Part shown: piece after piece, positions 8,128 to 17,001 of the stretch
How positions within the stretch are numbered: the stretch's first letter is position 1
Layout: every line of letters starts with the position of its first letter
Source: Chloroflexota bacterium
Lineage (GTDB): Bacteria; Chloroflexota; Anaerolineae; Aggregatilineales; Phototrophicaceae
Direction of reading: 5' to 3'
Assembly: GCA_011525385.1 (NCBI GenBank)
Contig: WTGF01000069.1
Span: 1 to 64,000 of the forward strand
DNA length: 64,000 nt
Notes under the pieces: model-generated
Databases searched by the model: none
Told to the model about the DNA's origin: nothing
What the model saw: only the letters and a program-made list of their open reading frames with translations
Translations under genes and position numbers: made by a program

Positions 8128-10098
8128 TTATTGGCCAGCTGATTCTTGTCTTTCCAGTTCTTGTCTGATCTGTGTACGAAATCCTAACTCTAGCGCACCT
8201 ATAAGCCCTTGTTGGGTAAACTGCCCGCCTTCAGGATTAAGGAGTTCCAAGAAGTCATTCCAGTGCCTAGGAAACCATCCGTCAGGTACTTCGTCACTTT
8301 CCAGCGCTTCGGAATGGAGTCCTTTCAAAAGTGCATCCGCGAAGTCTTCTTCGTCTATTTGTCCCTCACCAGGATGCATGTTCCCCAAAACGCTAACCGC
8401 GGCGGACGTCGCAACGTTCAATAGCATTTCATTTGCGCCTGGGACGGCCTGTCTAAGGGTCGAATTCGCTATGCCCGGTATGAAAAATCCTGCTACATCA
8501 CCCGCGGCTGCTCCCAGATCCCCTTGAATTACCAGACTGTTATACACTTCTATACCGGTAAGCACCACGTCAGCTGGCTTAAAGAATCCTATTGCGAACC
8601 GGATGAATGGATAGAGGTCAGGTGTTTGGATCCCTGCCAGAGTTACATAATCGTCGTTAATGGTTCTGTAATTTCTCTCATAGTCACGATCCAATTGATA
8701 TGTTGCTGGATCATATTCGCCCAGGAAAGTTTCGTCCGATTGTTGTCTGTTGCGCAGATGCTCGATTCCGTCGTGCAGCATGTTCGCCAACACAACCCCA
8801 TCTTGATAATCCGCCCAATTTAGCGGCAAATCAACACCAAGCGCCCCATAAATCAACTCCACTTTCGGGCGAAGATAAGCAACGACATATTCTTCTCTTT
8901 GCAAGTCGAAGGCATCAACCAAGGTATCGGTATCCTCAAGCGGAGTTTTCACCACCTTATCAAGCAAGCCTGCAATGATGTCCATTTCGTCCGATATAGC
9001 TGTGCGTTCATCACCCTTGTAAGCGCGGAGTTTGGATTCATTATAGTACGCATTTACGCCGGCATTCAGCGTGGCGTAATCATGGTACGCATTTACGCCG
9101 GCATTCAGCGCGGCGATATAGACGAGAACCATTCCTTCAGCAGTGAGGATATCCCAATCTATGGAATCACTATTGAATTCAGGAACCAACTCATTCAATC
9201 GCCCTTGTAGAAATGTTTGCAACTCATCACGCGTTGTCAAGTCCTCCTCCGGGAAATGCTCCTCGAGGTATTCCCGAGTGCCTTCATTGAGGTAGGGCAA
9301 GATCTCCGCCTCCTCCAAATAAGCATCCCAGTTAGAGTATCTGACTCGGTCAAGGAGATCCAAAGCATATTCATCAGCATCGGCAGCATCGCCCCAATGC
9401 GCGAATTGCGAGAGATAGTATTGAGAGTATCCTTCTGGAGGTATTCCTTCGTGCAGGAAGGCAAGTAGTACGCCTCTTATATGGTCATCTTCTTCAAGGG
9501 CAATCAGCACCTCCAGATGCTGTCTTTGGCCTGCGGTTAATGGTATGTTAACGGGCGCAACAGAAACGGATTCACCCGGTTCGTCTTCAGCATAATCCGG
9601 GGTATAATCTACACTCTGGGGGGATTGCTCGAGTTTTTGAGCCATAGCGTCCTGCCAAGTACGTTGCCTGTTGCGCCGGAGTATCTGTTCTCCTATGCTG
9701 TAAAGAGATTGATCGCCACTTGATTTCTTTTGACTGCGGCGTTGCCGACTCGTCGACGGGGTAGTGGACGGGCGATAAGAGCTACTGTCATGCGCATATT
9801 CGAGTTGCTCCGCAGTGATGGTTCGGCCCCGGTTTTGTGCTGCAGCATCTTGTTCGGCACGCAAGCGGTTTCGGCGGAGAATCTGTTCTCCCCAACTAAC
9901 CGTCGGCGTATTGTCGCTCGATGGCCTAGTGGGCGGACGATAGGACCCGCTGTCATGTCCATATTCGAGCTGCTCCTGGGTAATTGATCGCTTAGTATCC
10001 GCGGTATTGCGGTAAATGTGCCTATAGATTCGGCTATTTCGCGGCGACCGTGATGAACTAGGTCGGCGTCTTGCTCGTCTTGCTCCTGTAGGTGGCAT
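8128..10098 (-). CDS. 656-residue repeat-bearing protein of the tail-like cluster, function unknown
   Basis: Not recognised. The Arg/Ser/Pro-rich N-terminus holds two copies of a unit of about 50-60 residues (39-88 and 94-155), each with EQLEY(G/A)HDS.SYRP and later GEQILRRNR. Residues 331-356 are a tandem 13-residue repeat (LNAGVNAY). The central region is acidic and helical. Residues about 520-600 are hydrophobic and Gly/Ala-rich (FIRFAIGFF, LVIQGDLGAAAGDVAGFFIP), suggesting a membrane-active or channel-lining part. GGAGGAG precedes the ATG and leader element B lies about 15 bases upstream. It occupies a position after the hub gene. It could be a tape-measure analogue, a tip protein or a delivered effector. 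The 640-residue protein at 17151 has a similar layout. Confidence 0.6.
   Translation of the reverse strand: MPPTGARRARRRPSSSRSPRNSRIYRHIYRNTADTKRSITQEQLEYGHDSGSYRPPTRPSSDNTPTVSWGEQILRRNRLRAEQDAAAQNRGRTITAEQLEYAHDSSSYRPSTTPSTSRQRRSQKKSSGDQSLYSIGEQILRRNRQRTWQDAMAQKLEQSPQSVDYTPDYAEDEPGESVSVAPVNIPLTAGQRQHLEVLIALEEDDHIRGVLLAFLHEGIPPEGYSQYYLSQFAHWGDAADADEYALDLLDRVRYSNWDAYLEEAEILPYLNEGTREYLEEHFPEEDLTTRDELQTFLQGRLNELVPEFNSDSIDWDILTAEGMVLVYIAALNAGVNAYHDYATLNAGVNAYYNESKLRAYKGDERTAISDEMDIIAGLLDKVVKTPLEDTDTLVDAFDLQREEYVVAYLRPKVELIYGALGVDLPLNWADYQDGVVLANMLHDGIEHLRNRQQSDETFLGEYDPATYQLDRDYERNYRTINDDYVTLAGIQTPDLYPFIRFAIGFFKPADVVLTGIEVYNSLVIQGDLGAAAGDVAGFFIPGIANSTLRQAVPGANEMLLNVATSAAVSVLGNMHPGEGQIDEEDFADALLKGLHSEALESDEVPDGWFPRHWNDFLELLNPEGGQFTQQGLIGALELGFRTQIRQELERQESAGQ
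9046..9115. repeat. Tandem 39-base repeat inside the 656-residue gene
   Basis: Two near-identical copies starting with GTACGCATTTACGCCGGCAT at 9046 and 9085, period 39 bases, encoding a 13-residue repeat in frame. Probably a recent slippage or duplication event. Confidence 0.85.
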
Positions 10099-10112
10099 AA
10101 TCTCTCTCCTCC

Positions 10113-10190
10113 AAAATCATCAAGTTGATATGTGAATCGGCGAGATGAGGCTCGCCCTGTCACAAGCCGCCTCATCTCACCGAACCGATT
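10113..10190 (-). promoter_or_regulatory. Leader element B (hairpin plus putative pseudoknot)
   Basis: Stem 10142-10151 with 10169-10178, perfect, closing on the invariant 15-mer (10154-10168). Pseudoknot partner ATGTGA (plus strand) at 10130-10135 gives five of six pairs. It fills the whole gap between the hub gene stop and the 656-residue gene. Confidence 0.6.
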
Positions 10191-10191
10191 G

Positions 10192-11757
10192 CTAATACGC
10201 CAGGTAAGCGTTCTCATCCAGCTTGCCGCGGTTGTTATCTTCCAGCCTCCAGGGCAAGGTCTCGACCTGCGGCTCCAGGTACCAGGTGGTCGTCCAGTGC
10301 TTGCCGCCGCGCGCCAATTCGTGCGCCTCGCCGATGACGAAATAGATCCCCTCATGATCGGACTGCGTTTCTTGCAACCGAATCAGGCTGCCGATCGTCA
10401 GCGCCAGTTGATCCTCGTGTCGCGCGCCGCCGAACTCGGCGTGGCTTTGCAGAGTGATCGTCTGCGCCAGGCCGAAAGGCGTCTTGCGCCGGTCCCGCTC
10501 GAAGTCGGCGATGTACTGCGCCTGATCCAGGTCATCGATCGAGGGCAGGTTGATATTCATCGTGCGCCGGCCGTAATAGGTGATGCTCAACTGATCGATG
10601 GCGCGGGCATCCATCTGTCCCTCGTCCACGACCTTGCGCCCCTTGACCACGCATTTTTCCACTACCGCTATGGTGCTATCGCTCGTGTTCTTGAAGATTA
10701 GATTGGCGCCGTTGGCTTTGGCCTCGACCTCAACCGAGCAATTACCATGTAAACATTCCAGATCCTCCACCGTGACATCCTTGCCGCCGATCCGTTTCTC
10801 CTTTTCGTCTTTATACTTGACATAGACCTCGCGCGTTTCGCCCGGCGCCACGCGGATTTCCGCGTCCTTGAGCTCCCACAAGGTTGTCGGCGTCGGGGCG
10901 ATCGTGCGCGGATGGCAGGTGACGATGATCTCGTTCTTGGTCTGATCCAGGCTGGCGAAGGTATACTTCATGTCGGTCATGGTATCGTCGAGGGTGGTGT
11001 CAATATCGTCCTTGTCCAGGATGTGATGCCGATTCCAGAAGACCGCCTTGCCCTCGCGATCGAAGAAGAACTTGCCGCGCTCGGCGGCGGTGACGTCGCG
11101 GATGCCGCGGTAGACATCAAAGGTGTCTTTGGCCTGGTCGGAATAACCGCCCTGGCGCACCCAGTTGTCGCCGACCGTATGCAGCGTCAGTACGCCCTCT
11201 TCAAAGTCGCTGTAGGTTCCCAGATTGGTCAAATATGTCGTTTGGCCAAGTTCGCTGTAGCCCGGGTCGCCGAGTACCCAGGCATCGCTGAGCGATGGCG
11301 GGAAGATGACCTCCTGAATCAACGTGTCGATGATGTCGTCGCTGCGCTGGTTCTCTTGCAGCTCGATCTTGGTCTCGGTCGTTTTCAGGAATTGCATGGC
11401 GCCGGTAGCGACCACAGTGGCGATGCGTTCGCCATGGTGATTGACGGATGGGATGATGGTTTCGACCCAACCGGTGAAATGCGTCCGGGTGTCTATGCCG
11501 TCGTCAGATTGGATCCGCACCGGGCGCAGCGGCACCAGTTTGTCCTTAAGCGGCGAACTGGCGTATTCCGCGGAAAACAAACGGTCGTCATTGCGCAGGA
11601 CCAAGCGCAATACCGAGTTGTCCGCTGTCAATTGATAGGGCTGACGCATGCCGACAAACCACTGTGTGAGAATCGTGCGGTCTGTCACATTGTCATACGT
11701 GCCGGTATAGTTACCGTTGCGCTCCCAATCAATCTCGACTGTCCATTGTGTTGCCAT
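10192..11757 (-). CDS. Phage tail hub/baseplate-like protein
   Basis: 521 residues. The N-terminus (MATQWTVEIDWERNGNYTGT, then DNVTDRTILTQWFVGMRQPY and LVLRNDDRLFSAEY) and the alternating beta-strand pattern are of the type seen in phage distal-tail or hub proteins that sit at the end of the tube. There is no signal peptide and no membrane segment. It follows the tail-tube gene at 12124-12561, with a 366-base gap that holds leader element C. A 5' fragment of a paralogue survives at 17002-17097. The structural role is inferred from composition and gene order; no named family could be fixed by eye. Confidence 0.6.
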   Translation of the reverse strand: MATQWTVEIDWERNGNYTGTYDNVTDRTILTQWFVGMRQPYQLTADNSVLRLVLRNDDRLFSAEYASSPLKDKLVPLRPVRIQSDDGIDTRTHFTGWVETIIPSVNHHGERIATVVATGAMQFLKTTETKIELQENQRSDDIIDTLIQEVIFPPSLSDAWVLGDPGYSELGQTTYLTNLGTYSDFEEGVLTLHTVGDNWVRQGGYSDQAKDTFDVYRGIRDVTAAERGKFFFDREGKAVFWNRHHILDKDDIDTTLDDTMTDMKYTFASLDQTKNEIIVTCHPRTIAPTPTTLWELKDAEIRVAPGETREVYVKYKDEKEKRIGGKDVTVEDLECLHGNCSVEVEAKANGANLIFKNTSDSTIAVVEKCVVKGRKVVDEGQMDARAIDQLSITYYGRRTMNINLPSIDDLDQAQYIADFERDRRKTPFGLAQTITLQSHAEFGGARHEDQLALTIGSLIRLQETQSDHEGIYFVIGEAHELARGGKHWTTTWYLEPQVETLPWRLEDNNRGKLDENAYLAY

Positions 11758-12030
11758 TTTGTTGCTCCTTTCATTGAGTTTGGTTAATTAGAACAGTTGG
11801 CTATTGATTAAACATCACATTGTCATTTAGCCCTCCCAAACCTTCCGAAACTCCAGCCCGGTCAAGTTATTGTCTTCAAATCAGTTGTTTGAACGTGTCT
11901 TTAACAGACAGCTTGGCGAACACGGAAATCGGTAGTATGAACGTTATGTCGTGTGTGCAATCCGGCCTGCCAGCACCACTAAGGTGGTATGTCAGTGCAG
12001 GGTTTGGTCCTAATATCATCGGTCCTCGCT
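11758..12030. other. Upstream region of the hub gene, no gene seen
   Basis: About 270 bases between the hub start and leader element C, more AT-rich than the flanks. AAAGGAGCAAC precedes the hub ATG on the minus strand. No convincing reading frame or strong promoter was found. Confidence 0.5.
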
Positions 12031-12107
12031 AAACATCAAATTAATCTGTGAATGGGGGCTGCGCAGCTTGCCCTGTCACAAGCCGCCGCGCATCCCCCCA
12101 ACCGATT
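12031..12107 (-). promoter_or_regulatory. Leader element C (hairpin plus putative pseudoknot)
   Basis: Stem of up to 14 positions (12054-12067 with 12085-12098), one mismatch and one transcript-strand G-U, closing on the invariant 15-mer (12070-12084). The pseudoknot arm has one G-U change. It begins 17 bases past the tail-tube stop codon and lies about 275 bases before the hub start. Confidence 0.6.
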
Positions 12108-12123
12108 TACGGCGAACCGCTGA

Positions 12124-12561
12124 CTAGACCGCGCCCCAGGTCGGCGCTGTGCCCGTCGCCGGCTGCAAGGTCGCCGTGAACATCACCGCCCCGCCGGTCG
12201 TGATCTGCGGACGGTAGCTCGACACCAGGAACTCCCCGCTGTACTTGGGATCGTTCGTGGTCGGCGCCGCGTTGTTGCCCACCTGCACCTCCAGCGAGAC
12301 CTGGCTCCCGGCCGCGAAGGCGCCCTGGATGACCGTGTGCGTGCCGGTGTCTGCGGTGGTCGTCAGATAACCCTGAATCGTCACCGGCGCCCGCAACTGC
12401 CCGTTGATATACTGGTGCACTTCGTCGCCGAAGCCGGTGACATCGAACTGGTCGTAGGTCAGTCCCAGGTCGATGCTGCGGATGTCCCCATCCGCGAAGG
12501 TACGCAGAGTACCGCTGCTGTCGTCCATCTTTACGATGACGTGATCTCCTGATAGTGCCAT
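12124..12561 (-). CDS. Tail-tube-like protein, copy 1
   Basis: 145 residues, predicted all-beta: MALSGDHVIVKMDDSSGTLR, then TYDQFDVTGFGDEVHQYING, TIQGYLTTTADTGTH and a C-terminal VMFTATLQPATG. This order (a strand pair, a GFGDEV-like loop, a long hairpin, a closing TATLQ strand) fits the small major-tail or tube proteins of siphophages. The encoded protein is identical in sequence to that at 19179-19616. An AGGAG-type site precedes the ATG. It lies between the FN3 tube-like gene and the hub gene, as expected for a tail operon. Tube function is inferred. Confidence 0.7.
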   Translation of the reverse strand: MALSGDHVIVKMDDSSGTLRTFADGDIRSIDLGLTYDQFDVTGFGDEVHQYINGQLRAPVTIQGYLTTTADTGTHTVIQGAFAAGSQVSLEVQVGNNAAPTTNDPKYSGEFLVSSYRPQITTGGAVMFTATLQPATGTAPTWGAV

Positions 12562-12618
12562 GATTTGTTTCTCCTTTTTGTGCTTTGGTTTTTGTACTGA
12601 TTGATACTCGATAAATCG

Positions 12619-14994
12619 CTAGCTTTGCGGCGTGGCGGAAGCGTAGTCCGACCAGGGTCCCCTGCCACCACGATTTACAGCCAACACTCGGAACTCGTAA
12701 GACGTGCCATTGGTCAAGTTTGTCACAGTGCGAGACAGCGAATAGAGGTTAAATGTCTCTATGCCGAATTCTGTTGATCCGACTTCGCGATAGTTCATCT
12801 CATAGCTTGAAATTGGCGCTCCGCCTTGCGCAGGCGGTGTGAAGTTCACAGTGACTTGCCCGTCGTCAGCGACCAGAGTCGGTGGTTGTGGTTTGGCGGG
12901 CGGCGCGATGACTTCCGGCTGGTTGCCCGCCGCGATCCAATTCTTGATTCGAGTCGATTGACCACTATCCGCCACCAAAACGCTAACCGTTGTGCCGTTC
13001 TGAATGCTGTCCGGGCGCGGGGTCGCGCTAAAGCTCAGGAAGTGATTAGCAGCCTCGTTGTTGGCGGTGATGGGAAACTCCCAGATCTGACTGTTGCTCG
13101 GCAGGTAGATGTAGAACGAGGAATTCGGCAGCAACGTAGGCAGAAGTTGCCATTCGTCCTCACCCCCACCAAAGAATGTCGGTCTTCCTCGACCGAAGAA
13201 ATTTGATGTGTGTGAATCGCTGGCAGCCTCCCAGGCTATCCCTTCTACAAAAATGTCCGTCTTCGCGCGATCCGACTTTGTCAGTTGCAATAGGTGGATA
13301 CCGGTACGATTATGATAACCCTCCAGTATTATCTCTGCGTGATCGTGATCCCACGTTGTTGGAACGCGCGCTACAAACTGAAAATATGCCTGCAGCCCCT
13401 GCGGCCCCTGCGGCCCCTGCGGTGCTGTTACTGGATCCTGCCGCGCCACTGGTATGACGCTCGCGTAGGTGGACCAAGGTCCTCGGCCACCCCGATTGAC
13501 AGCCAAGACACGGAACTCGTAGGGCCTGCCGCCGGCCAAGCCTGTCACGATGACCGGCTCTCCACTGAGATTACCCCTGAAATTAGGAGCAGCTTTTGAT
13601 CCGACCGCGCGATAATTTAGCTCGTAGCTTGAGATTGGCGCTCCACCTGAATCAGGTGGCGTGATCGTCACGGTGGCCTGCCCGTCTCCAGAAGTCAAGC
13701 CCGGCGATCGCGGCTTGGCGGGGGGCGCTATGACCTCGGGCCGGTTGCCCGCCCCGATCCAGTTCTTGATCAGATTCGCCTGTCCGCTATTCGCCACCAA
13801 CACGCGTATGGGCGAACCCGTCACGACGCTCGCGGGGCGCGGAGTCGTCGCGAAACTCAAGAAACGATTTGCCGCTTCGTTGTTGGCGGTGACGGCAAAC
13901 TCACAGATCTGCTCGTCCCGGGGCAGATAGATATAGAAAGACGAGTTCGGCAGCAGCGAAGGCAGGAGTTGCCAATCGTGGTCTCCCCTGCCGAAGAACG
14001 TGGGTCTTCCCTGCCCAAAGGAATTTGATGTCGGCGTGTCACCCGCCGCATCCCAAGCCAGCCCAGCCAAATCAATATCCGTCTTCGCGCCGTCTTGCTT
14101 GGTCAGGAACAACCAGTGAACGCCGGTCCGCCGATTATATCCCTCCAGTATGATGGCCGCAGTTTCCGGGTTTCCGGACGGAATGCGCGCCGTGAACTGA
14201 AAATCAGCCAGCAATCCCTGCGGCGACGGGGTGACCGCCGCCGGCAAAACAACCGGATCGTGAGTCCGAATCAACGAAATTGCGATTTTGATGCGATCCC
14301 GCGCGGCCGGGGCGGCTGTGGCCACCCAGCGGATATGGCGGGGGATCGTCCCGTCGATCTTGACCTGCTCCGAGCCAATCGCCCGCCCATCCAGCGCGAA
14401 GGTCGCCAAAACGCTTTCTTCGCCGGCGAAGGCGCCGCTGTCCGAACCTTCAATGCTGAATGTATAGGCATCGCTGGCGGCGGCGTCAAGCACATGCAGA
14501 CAAGCCAAGCCGCCCCCATCCGTAGAAGCGCCGTTGTCCAATGCGCTCCCGCTGGATGACCCGATCACATGACGCGGATTCGCCAGCGCAATGCCCCAGC
14601 CGCCGTCGTCGCCTCGATTGGCGAAGACTGCCCGGAATGGAATCACCTGATTGACTTGGGGCAAGGCGCCATAACGCCCCTGTCGCGTCAGCATACTGAA
14701 GACCGGATCGCCCACCGCCGGTTCCGCGTTCTCCCCCACATAGACCGAGAACAACCCATCGACATCAACTCCCTTCAGCGCGGGATGCGATCTCGCTTCG
14801 CCACTGTTCATGAAACCGGCGTGCTGCACCGCCATCATGCGCTGACCAGGCGCGAATCTGTGAGCCTTATCCCCGAAGACAGTGACATCAAAGACATCGC
14901 GGTCCTCATTGATGCTGAGGTGATTGCTGTCGCCGGTGATGTCATAGCCATCAACCAGGACTTGTATATGCTCGCCTGCAAGCTTAGCCATCAT
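12619..14994 (-). CDS. Tube-like protein with two FN3 domains and duplicated middle unit
   Basis: 791 residues. Residues 1-135 resemble the neighbouring tube protein (LAGEHIQVLVDGYDITGDSN, VFGDKAHRFAPGQRMMAVQH). Residues 140-245 form another beta domain (ACLHVLDAAASDAYTFSIEG). Then a unit of about 160 residues occurs twice (258-420 and 530-692; WQLLP(S/T)LLPNSSFYIYLP in both), each followed by a fibronectin type III domain (425-515 and 700-790; SSYE(L/M)NYR, YEFRVLAVNRGGRGPWS). A Gly-Pro-Gln collagen-like linker (PQGPQGPQGLQ) joins the halves. AGGAGGGG abuts the start. Probably a surface-decorated tail subunit that binds carbohydrate or cell surfaces. The paralogue at 19671 has a single unit. 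Confidence 0.7.
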   Translation of the reverse strand: MMAKLAGEHIQVLVDGYDITGDSNHLSINEDRDVFDVTVFGDKAHRFAPGQRMMAVQHAGFMNSGEARSHPALKGVDVDGLFSVYVGENAEPAVGDPVFSMLTRQGRYGALPQVNQVIPFRAVFANRGDDGGWGIALANPRHVIGSSSGSALDNGASTDGGGLACLHVLDAAASDAYTFSIEGSDSGAFAGEESVLATFALDGRAIGSEQVKIDGTIPRHIRWVATAAPAARDRIKIAISLIRTHDPVVLPAAVTPSPQGLLADFQFTARIPSGNPETAAIILEGYNRRTGVHWLFLTKQDGAKTDIDLAGLAWDAAGDTPTSNSFGQGRPTFFGRGDHDWQLLPSLLPNSSFYIYLPRDEQICEFAVTANNEAANRFLSFATTPRPASVVTGSPIRVLVANSGQANLIKNWIGAGNRPEVIAPPAKPRSPGLTSGDGQATVTITPPDSGGAPISSYELNYRAVGSKAAPNFRGNLSGEPVIVTGLAGGRPYEFRVLAVNRGGRGPWSTYASVIPVARQDPVTAPQGPQGPQGLQAYFQFVARVPTTWDHDHAEIILEGYHNRTGIHLLQLTKSDRAKTDIFVEGIAWEAASDSHTSNFFGRGRPTFFGGGEDEWQLLPTLLPNSSFYIYLPSNSQIWEFPITANNEAANHFLSFSATPRPDSIQNGTTVSVLVADSGQSTRIKNWIAAGNQPEVIAPPAKPQPPTLVADDGQVTVNFTPPAQGGAPISSYEMNYREVGSTEFGIETFNLYSLSRTVTNLTNGTSYEFRVLAVNRGGRGPWSDYASATPQS

Positions 14995-15000
14995 CCCCTC

Positions 15001-15390
15001 CTAGATATGTTGATAGCGGTTGACATAACCGTGCAGGACGATGGTGTTGGCGTTGGCCGCGGCGGTGAAGGCGCGGACAAGCGCGCCATTCTGCAGCACA
15101 TGGCCCGGGATGACTTCCGTGAAGCCGTTCTCCGCCGGAATCGTGACTTCGATGAGATCATCCGGGGCGCTCGTCCCGCCCCATTCCACCGTCAATTTGA
15201 CCGGGGCAGCCGACGTGTTCACCGCCTGAATAAAGATCTCATCCCATTCATTGGCCGCGATACTGCTCAGCGCCGTGTGGACCAGGGTGCCGGGGCTGCT
15301 GCCCGCCGCTACTTTGATGCCGCGTCCGTCAGTGCTGCCGCTCAGCTTGCGTTTCTGGTAATCGCGATAGTCGCGCATGTCATGTGGCAT
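15001..15390 (-). CDS. Small decoration-type protein, copy 1
   Basis: 129 residues from the ATG at 15390, which has AAAGGAGAAACAAT upstream. Starts MPHDMRDYRDYQKRKLSG, then a single beta-sandwich-like domain (KLTVEWGG, LIEVTIPAENGFTEVIPGH) ending VLHGYVNRYQHI. Closely similar to 21213-21596. It stops six bases before the FN3 tube-like gene. The fold and place suggest a decoration or head-tail-joining type protein; that role is inferred. The RDxRD N-terminus is shared with several relic frames after the other fibre genes. Confidence 0.6.
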   Translation of the reverse strand: MPHDMRDYRDYQKRKLSGSTDGRGIKVAAGSSPGTLVHTALSSIAANEWDEIFIQAVNTSAAPVKLTVEWGGTSAPDDLIEVTIPAENGFTEVIPGHVLQNGALVRAFTAAANANTIVLHGYVNRYQHI

Positions 15391-15436
15391 ATTGTTTCTC
15401 CTTTCTTGCTCCTTGAGCATGCTAATGGAAGGATGC

Positions 15437-15895
15437 CTAAATCTCTCGCACCCAGAATTGAGCGTGGGAACGCAGAGTCGTTGCATGGTTTCTGCCTTGG
15501 AGCTTGAAAGTATGAGATCCGGCGCTCAGATTCTGAACCAGGTGAGTAAAATTCAAGAGTTCATGATTTGGCTCCCCACGTCTCAAACCATACTCTTCAT
15601 GACCCAGTCGGGTCCCATCAACTTCAACATCAATCCTGAAGGGCCCGTTTACCACCACGCCATGAAAATGAACCAGGACATCTCCACCTGCGGTGGTAAT
15701 CGTCAGATTGAGGTCGCTATCGATATCGACAAACGTGCTGCTGTTCGGAATAGTTATATCATCCTTCGTCGTGTGGGCTGCAACCGTCTTTCGCACTCTG
15801 TCGAGTTCTGCCAGATTCTCGCTGACCGCGTTCATTTCACCGGCGCTCACCAGCTCTCCGGTCTCCCAATCCGTTTTGGGTGTTGTCCAAGCCAT
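15437..15895 (-). CDS. Fibre-like protein, copy 1
   Basis: 152 residues. The N-terminus MAWTTPKTDWETGELVSAGE belongs to the MAWTTPxTWxxGExVTAxxMN leader common in phage tail-fibre and minor structural proteins. A jelly-roll-like domain follows (VDIDSDLNLTITTAGGDVLV, VDGTRLGHEEYG) and a shared C-terminal strand (SAGSHTFKLQ, AQFWVREI). GGAGGACATACA precedes the ATG, leader element D lies about 60 bases upstream and a repeated promoter/operator beyond that. One of seven paralogues in the block. Confidence 0.6.
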   Translation of the reverse strand: MAWTTPKTDWETGELVSAGEMNAVSENLAELDRVRKTVAAHTTKDDITIPNSSTFVDIDSDLNLTITTAGGDVLVHFHGVVVNGPFRIDVEVDGTRLGHEEYGLRRGEPNHELLNFTHLVQNLSAGSHTFKLQGRNHATTLRSHAQFWVREI

Positions 15896-15955
15896 TGTAT
15901 GTCCTCCTTTTTTCGACTTTTGTCATTTTCTCGTGTATACTGGATTTGTCCTGCT

Positions 15956-16028
15956 AAACATCAAGCAGGTTTGTGAATGTGTCGTGTGGATTTGCCCTGT
16001 CACAAGCCGGTTCACACGACACAACCGC
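15956..16028 (-). promoter_or_regulatory. Leader element D (hairpin plus putative pseudoknot)
   Basis: Stem GTGTCGTGTG/CACACGACAC (15979-15988 with 16013-16022), perfect, around the invariant 15-mer (15994-16008). Loop TTGTGA matches flanking TCACAA exactly. A further small hairpin (CCTGC/GCAGG) follows on the 3' side. About 60 bases before the fibre gene start. Confidence 0.65.
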
Positions 16029-16108
16029 GTACCGCGTACTTTGAAATCTCGCATCCGTAATTTCTCCTCGCTCTTCTCCTTTCGCTTCTAATTTGATCAT
16101 ATGGGGAA

Positions 16109-16187
16109 ATAATAGCACATTTGTTCGAGTAGTTGCGATCAAATGGTCGCGTTTTTCAAGATCGAACAGAATTCGTATGCTTCATAC
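16109..16187 (-). promoter_or_regulatory. Repeated promoter/operator region, copy 1
   Basis: Transcript-strand -10 TATTAT (16109-16114) with an extended TGC in front. About 20 bases upstream is the inverted repeat GCGATCAAATGGTCGC (16135-16150), then a second palindrome GTATGCTTCATAC (16175-16187). The same arrangement recurs near 23739, 24755 and 25844. It would drive leader element D and the fibre gene at 15437-15895. Confidence 0.55.
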
Positions 16188-16364
16188 CTTTTCCGAACGA
16201 TCATGCCCCCACATTTCCGATATCTTCCGCGTAAGACGTCTTGCCCTGTCGACAATTAGCGTCAGCGCTCCACGGCATTGCATGTACACAATGTTGCAGA
16301 CCGCAAGCCACTTCAAAGTGAGCGGGTGTTGTTTATCGCGATCGTCTCGTAGTTCATCGGGCAT
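16182..16364 (-). CDS. Short decoration-like frame, probably decaying
   Basis: 60 residues from an ATG with AGGAGAAATGAT in front. Starts MPDELRDDRDKQHPLTLKWL, sharing the (M)xxExRDxRD opening of the decoration proteins at 15001 and 21213, then diverges into a hydrophobic and basic sequence without their beta domain. It follows the frameshifted fibre gene at the position where a decoration gene is expected, and its end runs into the promoter/operator copy 1. Most likely a truncated relic. Confidence 0.4.
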   Translation of the reverse strand: MPDELRDDRDKQHPLTLKWLAVCNIVYMQCRGALTLIVDRARRLTRKISEMWGHDRSEKV

Positions 16365-16411
16365 ATCATTTCTCCTTTTATGCTTTGCGTATTTGCTTGC
16401 GGAAGACAACT

Positions 16412-16884
16412 CTAAATCCCCCGCACCCAGAATTGAGCGCCATGGAACAACTTTATATTCCCTGTTGACTTCCACTGAAGTTTGACAGAGTGAGATCCGG
16501 CGCTTAAACCCTGAACCAAACGGGTAAAGCTAAACGCTTCGTGTATTCCAGCCTGGTGAATGCCGCCATTTAAAATGCCAATTTCACCGCCTTGTCGGCT
16601 CCCATCAACATCAATATCGAAAGCGGCCACTCTCCGTTATGAAGCTCTACTGTCCCATGAAAATGAACCAATACATCGTCGCCATTTGTGGTGATTGTCA
16701 GGTTCAGATTGGCGCTATCCACATCAGCAAATTCACGAGCGTTCGCACTAATATCTGCCGCCGTTGTATGGGCCACGATAGGTGGGGTTTTCAGCCTAGA
16801 CAGATTCTCGCCAATGGCATTCATATCTTCGGCGGTAACCAACTCGCCGTTGTTCCAATCAGTTTTGGGAGCCGTCCAAGTCAT
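16412..16884 (-). pseudogene. Fibre-like gene, copy 2, frameshifted
   Basis: The start MTWTAPKTDWNNGELVTAED at 16884 has AAAGGAG in front and reads as a fibre paralogue until about 16620, where the frame changes: after HNGEW the family sequence FDIDVDGSRQGGEIG continues in another frame and ends normally with AQFWVRGI at 16412. A one-base loss or two-base gain near 16618-16625 explains it. Either a real pseudogene, a sequencing error, or recoding; the first is favoured by the decayed neighbours. Confidence 0.7.
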
Positions 16885-16930
16885 TTCATATACTCCTTTC
16901 TCTCGTTTACAAGAATTGTCCTGCTGAATG

Positions 16931-17001
16931 CCAAACTGATTTGTGAATGGGAACTGCGCAACTCGCCCTGTCACAAGCCGCTGCGCATGCCCCCAACCGA
17001 T
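16931..17001 (-). promoter_or_regulatory. Leader element E (hairpin plus putative pseudoknot)
   Basis: Stem related to elements C and F but with several changes, two of which become G-U on the transcribed strand; invariant 15-mer at 16965-16979; pseudoknot arm TTTGTGA exact. It precedes the frameshifted fibre gene and directly follows the relic at 17002-17097. Confidence 0.6.
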
